A program made the position numbers and the translations under genes. A model generated the notes under the pieces. The model was not told the origin of the DNA and did no database searches. It saw nothing but the letters and a program-made list of their open reading frames with translations. Shown piece by piece: positions 34,051-39,657 of a DNA stretch of 39,657 bases. The stretch's first letter is position 1; each line of letters opens with the position of its first letter. Origin of the DNA: Candidatus Poseidoniaceae archaeon (GTDB taxonomy: Archaea; Thermoplasmatota; Poseidoniia; Poseidoniales; Poseidoniaceae); the NCBI GenBank assembly GCA_949372875.1, contig CASIAW010000002.1, forward strand, positions 1 through 39,657, written 5' to 3'.

Positions 34051-37000
34051 TCAATACATCAATTCGTAGTGTTTCTTAAAAACGATAATGAGAGCTAAAA
34101 GCGGCACAAAGAAAACCATCGACAGGATGAAAAAATTGATCGATACTTCAAGTTCTGGCTCTGGCAACTGTTCGACGACGGTAGTCTCTGGTTCTTGCAC
34201 CGTGAGCGTGAAGATTACCGAATTAGAGCCGCCAGAGTTATTTCCCCAAATGGTGTAAATGGTTTCTGATTGATTCACCGAAGAAATACCCGAAACAGAA
34301 CCGTTCTCCATTACCAAACCATCAGGGAGTGAAGGGGAAATCTCCCACACTTCGACCAAACCGCCATCGTTGGTGATGTTGAGAGCGAGTGAGGAATTGT
34401 CACGAAGAAGCACCGGTGGGTTGGACTCAATCGATAAGATTGCAACGGGTTCGACAACAGTGAGGTTGAACATAACGGTGTATGAACCACCAGAGTTCTG
34501 AGCGATGACGGTGTACTGTGTCATGGTGAAATTCACCACAGGTGTACCAGAAATACCTCCATTTTCAAACACCAAACCGCCGGGGAATGAAGGGCTAATT
34601 TCCCAAATGGCAACCATTCCTTCACCAAGAGACGGCGTAATCTCGGTCATGTTCTGGCCGCGTGTAAGAACAATGTTCTCTGGAGAATAGGTGACTTCAG
34701 GAATCGGTTCATGAATCAAAAGAGTGATGTTTGCAAATGATGCTCCACCGCTGTTATTTGCCCATATGGTGAATGAAGTCAAGGTCATGTTCACTTCTGG
34801 CGTTCCAGAAAGAACGCCATTAGAAAACGATAGTCCGAGAGGTAAGGTTGGCTCAATCTCCCAAGTTTCGACCTGCCCACCGCTCATTACTGGCATCATT
34901 GACGTCATTGATTGAGTACGGATAAGCGTGAGAGAATCTGGTGAATAACCAATCACTGCAACTGGTTCAACGACTGTGATATTCAACAAAGCCTCTGCTG
35001 AACCACCTGTATTATTGGCCCAAACGGTGTACTGTGTCTGCGACATGTTCACCGATGAAGCACCCCAAACGCTTCCGTTCGAACTACCAAACTGCAAACC
35101 GGATGGAAGCTGCGGACGAATCTCCCATGAAACGACGGCCCCACCAGCAACCGTGGGTGAAAGGGTAGGCATGCTCAAACTTCGAGTCAGTGTGAGATTG
35201 CTTAATGAATACGAGATTATGGCAATCTCAGCATTTACGGTAATATCGACCGTAGCCGAAACGGTACCACCAGTATTGGTAGCAGAAATCGTGTAGACTG
35301 CGAGGGTGCTCAATGTATCCGGCATTCCTGAAATCTCCCCATTTACCGTGTTAAACAAGAGCCCCGAGGAAAGTTCGGGGTCAATCGACCATGTTACGAT
35401 ATCTCCGCCTGATGTTGTTGGTAAAAGCGTGGACATAACAGAATTGTTGGTCAGAACAAGACTACCAGGAGCGTAAGACAAGACCGGTGCTACAGCATTC
35501 ACGGTAATGTTCACAGTAGCTGTAACGGTACCACCAGTATTGGTAGCAGAAATCGTGTAGACCGTAAGTACGCTCAACGCATCTGGTATTCCTGAAATCT
35601 CACCATTTGTCGTATTAAACGTGAGGCCCGAGGAAAGTGCAGGATCAATCGACCATGATACAATATCTTCGCCGGGCGTTGTTGATGAAAGGGTGTTCAT
35701 TGCAGAATTGTTGGTGAGAATGAAGCTATCAGGTGAGTAAGACAAAACCGGTGCTACAGCATTCACGGTAATGTTCACAGTAGCTGTAACGGTACCACCA
35801 GTATTGGTAGCAGAAATCGTATAGACGGTAAGTACGCTCAACGCATCTGGTATTCCTGAAATCTCACCATTTGTCGTATTAAACGTGAGGCCCGAGGAAA
35901 GTGCAGGGTCAATCGACCACGACACAACATCTCCGCCTGACGTTGTTGGTAAAAGCGTAGACATAACAGAATTGTTGGTCAGTACTAGACTATCTGGCGT
36001 GTAAGACAAGTTCGGGGTTACAGCATTCACGGTGATGTTGACGTAAGCCGTTGATGAACCACCTGTGTTTGTTCCATTGACGGTGAACATGGTTCGAGTC
36101 AAGAGTTCAATTGGCGTTCCAGTAATGGTTCCATTCGAAGTTGAGAACGAAAGACCGTTCGGCAGTGTTGGATGAATGGTCCACGATGTAATGGCACCTG
36201 AACCGGTAAGAGTAGGTGACAGTGGTACATCGGAACTGGCAGTATTGTTGGTCAAATTCAAGTCGTCTGGTGAATACGAAATGTTGGGAAGATTATCAAC
36301 AACCGTGAGATTGATCAAAGTGGTGGATGAACCACCAGTATTGGTAGCAGTGACCGAATATGTGGTAAGAGGTGAAACGACGGTTGGCGTTCCGGAAATC
36401 TCACCGTTCGTAATGTTCAACTCCAAACCCGTAGGCAAGTCTGGACTCACTGTGAACCTGTAAACATTGTAGGATGAATCCAATCGACTGCTGAGAAGAT
36501 CACCGTTTAACACATCATAATATGAAATATCAACTGCGCCGGTGGCATCAACTGAAATCGAAGTATGGCTACCGACACCGACACTATCAATCACAGATAA
36601 TTCCCATGAACCATTCAGATTGGTTGTATATTTGAGCTGTTGATTGGTTCCATCGTAGTATGAAATGTGAACAAAACCGTTCGAGTCAAGCGCAAGAGAA
36701 GCGAATGTACCAACACTTCCGAGTATATCTATCTCAGTCAATGTCCATCCGGTTGAGCCGTTGTAGGTTGCATAGCGCAAATTTTCACCCACTGAAGAAT
36801 AAATACCCATTTGGTAGGCAATGTGGAGGTCATCATTTGAATCGATAGCAAGTGAAGTATAGAGCCCTACATTGGCAAAAGATTGCACCGTAGTTTTGAC
36901 CCAAGAACCGGTTTTTTTGGTAACATGTATAAGGTCTCGATTGTAATCATCATAGGCAGAAATGTGAACCTCATCGTTCGAATCAAGAGCGATGGATGAG

Positions 37001-39063
37001 TAGTGGCCTGCACGTATGGTTCCGCCGGTCGTTGTGTTGAAAGCAGTCTCAGTGACCCATGAGCCAGTCATGTCCGTTGCATATTTGAGATACGTATCAA
37101 TACTTGAATTTAAGTGAAGATATGAAAGGTGAACTTTAGCGTTCGAGTCTATGGCAATCGAAGTGTATAAACCAACGACTGAAGCATCCATTCCGAGTTG
37201 CCCCGTTGAATCGATCGTCGTGTTCACCCAAGATCCGCTTCTGTTGGTAATATACATTAAATTCCCATTGCTTTCATCGTAGTAAGAAATATGAATCACA
37301 TCGTTAGAATCAACAGCAATCGACGAATATTGGCCAACATCGCCGTTTGAATCAATGGTTGAATTGAGCCAAGAACCCGTCGTGTCAGTTGCATATTTGA
37401 GGTCGCCGTTCGTTGCATCGTAATAGGAAATATGTTTGGAACCTGTGGAATCCAGAGCGAATGAAGAATATTCGCCAACATCGCCTACCGCATCTACAAT
37501 TCTGAGTTGCGTGACGGTGGTGTTTGCGCCGCTCGGTATCGGTCCGCCGGTATTCACTGGGACTGCCGTTGGCGACATTGCCGTATTGTTGGTCAAGCTC
37601 AAGTCGTCTGGTGAATACGAAAGGATTGGAATATTATCAACAACCGTGAGATTGATGTAAGCCGTTGATGAACCACCTGTGTTTGTTCCATTAACAATAA
37701 ACATGGTTCGAGTCAAGAGTTCAATTGGCGTTCCAGTAATGGTTCCATTCGAAGTTGAGAACGAAAGACCGTTCGGCAGTGTTGGATGAATGGTCCACGA
37801 TGTAATGACACCTGAACCAGTAAGGGTCGGTGACAGTGGTACATCGGAACTGGCTGTATTGTTGGTCAAGCTCAAGTCGTCTGGTGAATACGAAATCACC
37901 GGAAGGGCTGGTGTTGAATACGTCACGTACTCAAGATTGCCATTGGGGGCGTCAAAGTAGGTCACATGCAAGTTATCATTGGAATCAATCGCTAAGGAGC
38001 AATACAAGCCGACGTTACCTGTGCTGTCGAGTGAGACTGGTGTGCTCCAAGAAGAGCCATCATAGGTCATGTACTCAAGATTGTAATTGGTGTTGTCATA
38101 ATAGGTCACGTGCAGGTTATCATTCGAATCAATCGATAATGAGGATTCACTGCCGACGATATCTGTGCTGTCGAGCGAGACAGGTGTGCTCCAAGAAGAG
38201 CCATCATAGGTCATGTACTCAAGATTCCAATTGGTTTCGTCCAAATAAGTCACGTGCAGGTTATCACTGGAATCTATCGCTAATGAAGACTGCCTGCCAA
38301 CGTTATCTGTGCTGTCGATTGAGACCGGTGTGCTCCAAGAAGAGCCATCATAGGCCATGTACTCAAGATTGTAATTAGTTTCGTCAAAAGAGGTCACATG
38401 TAGGTTATCATTGGAATCAATCGCTAATGAGGAGTCCCAGCCGACCCTATCTGTGCTGCTGTCGATTGAGACCGGTGTGCTCCATGAAGAGCCATCATAG
38501 GTCATATACTCAAGATTGCCATTGGTGTAGTCAAGATAGGTTACATGCAGGTTATCATTCGAATCAATCGCTAATGAGGAATCATAGCCGACGTGACCTG
38601 TGCTGTCGAGTGAGATCGGAGTGCTCCAAGAAGAGCCATCATAGGTCGTGTACTCAAGATTTTGATTGGTGGCGTCAAAATAGGTCGCATGCAGGTTATC
38701 GTTCGAATCAATCGCTAATGAAGACTGATAGCCGACGTTATCTGTGCTGTCGAGTGAGACCGGTGTGCTCCAAGAAGATCCATCATAGGCCATGTACTCA
38801 AGATTGCCATTGGTGTTGTCCCGATAGGTCACGTGGAGGTTATCATTCGAATCAATCGCTAATGAGGATTGATAGCCAACGCTATCTGTGCTGTCGAGTG
38901 TTGTAGGTGACGACCAACCAACATTGGCGACGACGATATCTGAAAGCGTTGTCTCGGTGTGTGCGTCGTGGCGATTGTCGAGAACAGATGACCACGACAT
39001 GGCGACCATGAGAAAAACAAGAAACAGTGGCGCAGTGAAATTACGACGAGACAGGGAACTCAT
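34051..39063 (-). CDS. Giant surface protein, paralogue: two seven-unit propellers, Ig-like chain, C-terminal anchor
   Basis: 1,670 residues from ATG 39063. The signal region (APLFLVFLMVAMSWSSVLDN) is nearly identical to the left paralogue. The first propeller array (about 37,905-38,915) has seven units of SSLAIDSNDNLHVTY...NLEYMTYDG. One Ig-like domain follows. The second, more diverged array (about 36,465-37,515) also has seven units (YSSIAVDSNDVIHISYYDE...GSWVNTTIDS) and interrupts an Ig-like domain. About nine further He_PIG-like domains follow, three nearly identical in DNA. A C-terminal helix (FFILSMVFFVPLLALIIVF) ends in a nine-residue tail, unlike the paralogue. Numerous NxS/T sequons. 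Likely a surface adhesin or ligand-binding protein. Confidence 0.9.
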   Translation of the reverse strand: MSSLSRRNFTAPLFLVFLMVAMSWSSVLDNRHDAHTETTLSDIVVANVGWSSPTTLDSTDSVGYQSSLAIDSNDNLHVTYRDNTNGNLEYMAYDGSSWSTPVSLDSTDNVGYQSSLAIDSNDNLHATYFDATNQNLEYTTYDGSSWSTPISLDSTGHVGYDSSLAIDSNDNLHVTYLDYTNGNLEYMTYDGSSWSTPVSIDSSTDRVGWDSSLAIDSNDNLHVTSFDETNYNLEYMAYDGSSWSTPVSIDSTDNVGRQSSLAIDSSDNLHVTYLDETNWNLEYMTYDGSSWSTPVSLDSTDIVGSESSLSIDSNDNLHVTYYDNTNYNLEYMTYDGSSWSTPVSLDSTGNVGLYCSLAIDSNDNLHVTYFDAPNGNLEYVTYSTPALPVISYSPDDLSLTNNTASSDVPLSPTLTGSGVITSWTIHPTLPNGLSFSTSNGTITGTPIELLTRTMFIVNGTNTGGSSTAYINLTVVDNIPILSYSPDDLSLTNNTAMSPTAVPVNTGGPIPSGANTTVTQLRIVDAVGDVGEYSSFALDSTGSKHISYYDATNGDLKYATDTTGSWLNSTIDSNGDVGQYSSIAVDSNDVIHISYYDESNGNLMYITNRSGSWVNTTIDSTGQLGMDASVVGLYTSIAIDSNAKVHLSYLHLNSSIDTYLKYATDMTGSWVTETAFNTTTGGTIRAGHYSSIALDSNDEVHISAYDDYNRDLIHVTKKTGSWVKTTVQSFANVGLYTSLAIDSNDDLHIAYQMGIYSSVGENLRYATYNGSTGWTLTEIDILGSVGTFASLALDSNGFVHISYYDGTNQQLKYTTNLNGSWELSVIDSVGVGSHTSISVDATGAVDISYYDVLNGDLLSSRLDSSYNVYRFTVSPDLPTGLELNITNGEISGTPTVVSPLTTYSVTATNTGGSSTTLINLTVVDNLPNISYSPDDLNLTNNTASSDVPLSPTLTGSGAITSWTIHPTLPNGLSFSTSNGTITGTPIELLTRTMFTVNGTNTGGSSTAYVNITVNAVTPNLSYTPDSLVLTNNSVMSTLLPTTSGGDVVSWSIDPALSSGLTFNTTNGEISGIPDALSVLTVYTISATNTGGTVTATVNITVNAVAPVLSYSPDSFILTNNSAMNTLSSTTPGEDIVSWSIDPALSSGLTFNTTNGEISGIPDALSVLTVYTISATNTGGTVTATVNITVNAVAPVLSYAPGSLVLTNNSVMSTLLPTTSGGDIVTWSIDPELSSGLLFNTVNGEISGMPDTLSTLAVYTISATNTGGTVSATVDITVNAEIAIISYSLSNLTLTRSLSMPTLSPTVAGGAVVSWEIRPQLPSGLQFGSSNGSVWGASSVNMSQTQYTVWANNTGGSAEALLNITVVEPVAVIGYSPDSLTLIRTQSMTSMMPVMSGGQVETWEIEPTLPLGLSFSNGVLSGTPEVNMTLTSFTIWANNSGGASFANITLLIHEPIPEVTYSPENIVLTRGQNMTEITPSLGEGMVAIWEISPSFPGGLVFENGGISGTPVVNFTMTQYTVIAQNSGGSYTVMFNLTVVEPVAILSIESNPPVLLRDNSSLALNITNDGGLVEVWEISPSLPDGLVMENGSVSGISSVNQSETIYTIWGNNSGGSNSVIFTLTVQEPETTVVEQLPEPELEVSINFFILSMVFFVPLLALIIVFKKHYELMY
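35490..36020 (-). repeat. Near-identical tandem Ig-like domain repeats (about 258 bp)
   Basis: Two adjacent units share long identical runs, for example CAGCATTCACGGTAATGTTC at about 35,498 and 35,756, giving a period near 258 bp. A third diverged copy precedes them. Each unit encodes one He_PIG-like domain (SWSIDPALSSGLTFNTTNGE). Such similarity at silent positions points to recent duplication. Confidence 0.75.
36043..36285 (-). repeat. Ig-like domain copy, near-identical to 37,656-37,898
   Basis: About 240 bp starting GTAAGCCGTTGATGAACCAC repeats almost unchanged 1,613 bp further right within the same gene (37,656-37,898). It encodes SWTIHPTLPNGLSFSTSNGT. The copies flank the second propeller, so recombination between them would delete that propeller together with one Ig-like domain, in frame if the offset is kept. 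Confidence 0.75.
37656..37898 (-). repeat. Ig-like domain copy, partner of 36,043-36,285
   Basis: Second copy of the near-identical 240-bp Ig-like coding unit, directly after the first propeller array. Only a few differences (for example GACGGTGAACATGG versus AACAATAAACATGG) are visible. Confidence 0.75.
37905..38915 (-). repeat. Seven-copy 144-bp coding repeat, first propeller of the right giant gene
   Basis: Seven 144-bp units, for example AATCGCTAATGA recurring at exact 144-base intervals (38,710 and 38,854). They carry the same runs, such as GCTCCAAGAAGAGCCATCAT, as the array in the neighbouring gene. One unit near 38,455 has an extra codon (STDR becomes SSTDR). Confidence 0.85.
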
Positions 39064-39091
39064 AGAGACTGCTTCCAGTGGAGGGTCTTTT

Positions 39092-39115
39092 GTCTAGCAT
39101 TTAGCAATATGCTTG
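39092..39115 (-). promoter_or_regulatory. Conserved promoter block of the right giant gene
   Basis: Minus-strand CAAGCATATTGCTAAATGCT followed by AGAC; twin of 33,944-33,967 with two differences and the same spacing to the ATG. It lies between the stop of the rightmost gene and the giant gene, indicating an independent promoter. Confidence 0.6.
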
Positions 39116-39120
39116 ATGAA

Positions 39121-39624
39121 TCACTCGGATTCTTCCGAAATCCAAGGGTTTTCTGGAGTATTCGGCCAATCGTTTTTCCCAACAGCGAAGCCTAATTTCG
39201 CAAAATTTTTCCGAGATTTCCGCCATACGGGTAACATGTATCCAATCTTTGAACGCTCACCAAAACCCCAACGCCAAGGACAGCGAGGTAATCGAGAAAC
39301 CCAATGCTGAAGCATGGATTGAGTCAACGGGTGTTCAAGACCTCCTGGTAAAACCCAAGAGATCATGTTGAGTGCTCCAGATGAACCACGGGTTTCTGCC
39401 CAGCTGGTCACTTCAAGTCCGCGTAGTGGACCATCAAGGATTCGTAGACCTAACATTCGTGTGGTCTGAGTCATTGGCATAATGATGGCAAAACGGTCGA
39501 CCATCCTCGAACCTTCATGACGTTCCATAGCCCAACCTGCCTCTTCAGCAAGGATTCGGAACACTTTGATTGATTGAACTGGCGAGACACTGACTTCGAA
39601 ATCTCGCGTCGCACGTCGCACCAT
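39121..39624 (-). CDS. Hypothetical protein, may start beyond the right edge
   Basis: 167 residues from ATG 39624; the frame remains open to the window end, so the true start may lie outside. No domain recognised. It is soluble, with several tryptophans and basic patches (WRKSRKNFAKLGF), and contains no membrane helix. The stretch RMLGLRILDGPLRGLEVTSW looks like a compact beta domain. Codon use appears like that of the other chromosomal genes. Confidence 0.65.
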   Translation of the reverse strand: MVRRATRDFEVSVSPVQSIKVFRILAEEAGWAMERHEGSRMVDRFAIIMPMTQTTRMLGLRILDGPLRGLEVTSWAETRGSSGALNMISWVLPGGLEHPLTQSMLQHWVSRLPRCPWRWGFGERSKIGYMLPVWRKSRKNFAKLGFAVGKNDWPNTPENPWISEESE

Positions 39625-39657
39625 GATGAAGCCAATCGACTTGATGGCATCAACACT

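Noticed and set aside
38427-38906. Cys/Arg/His-rich plus-strand frames over the 144-bp repeats
   Set aside because: They are periodic only because the antisense coding repeat is periodic.
32770-38915. Regularly spaced near-identical repeats resembling a CRISPR array
   Set aside because: The 144-bp period lies inside two long open frames, the whole unit is conserved rather than a short repeat with unique spacers, and no cas genes are nearby.

Overview
The window looks like a piece of a marine planktonic euryarchaeal genome, most likely Marine Group II/III (Poseidoniales-like). This is an inference from gene content: FtsZ, a compact archaeal layout with TATA-like promoters, an intron-containing tRNA-Tyr that starts with C1-G72, many secreted or anchored proteins (M14 carboxypeptidase, metzincin, PGF-type C-terminal anchor), calcium-binding DxDxDG inserts and giant surface proteins. 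No taxonomic search was run.

Left part, from before base 1 to about 11,960: an integrated mobile element, probably a provirus, lying at the 3' end of tRNA-Tyr(GTA) (11,961-12,064, minus strand). Its genes are packed on the minus strand with ATGA, TTGA, GTGA and TAATG overlaps. From the tRNA outward they are: an early operon of very small proteins (two of them cysteine-rich), a Rep protein that looks like a CRESS-DNA virus (circovirus-type) HUH endonuclease plus superfamily 3 helicase, and a small winged-helix regulator. Then comes a visibly AT-richer cargo stretch (about 6.3-9.6 kb) with a lipoprotein, a secreted zinc protease and a secreted or anchored protein. Beyond it is a structural block: a four-hydrophobic-segment coat candidate, a spike-like membrane protein, several small membrane proteins and a HerA/FtsK/Zot-like ATPase. 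Small genes and a tyrosine integrase that runs off the left edge complete it. The order Rep - membrane coat - spike - small membrane proteins - ATPase - integrase resembles pleolipoviruses and, less closely, inoviruses, but the Rep is of the eukaryotic-ssDNA-virus type. This is the main candidate for an undescribed system.

Middle part, about 12.3-27.9 kb: cellular chromosome. It carries ftsZ, an anchored surface protein, a minus-strand cluster (M14 carboxypeptidase, SNF-family Na+ symporter, a membrane coiled-coil protein, hisS), a MscS channel, a cis-prenyltransferase with an overlapping NUDIX gene, a DUF354-type protein, a RidA protein, a phosphohexomutase, and a secreted-protein gene broken by two apparent +1 frameshifts.

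Right part, 28.0-39.1 kb: two paralogous giant surface proteins (about 1,967 and 1,670 residues). They are built from seven-unit arrays of a roughly 48-residue repeat (five arrays in all, each with exactly seven units, probably seven-bladed beta-propellers) and chains of He_PIG-like Ig domains. Three of the five propellers appear to be inserted inside an Ig-like domain. Both genes share a nearly identical promoter-like block at the same distance from the start codon. A last, unrecognised gene reaches the right edge. No gene-free stretch exceeds 300 bases.
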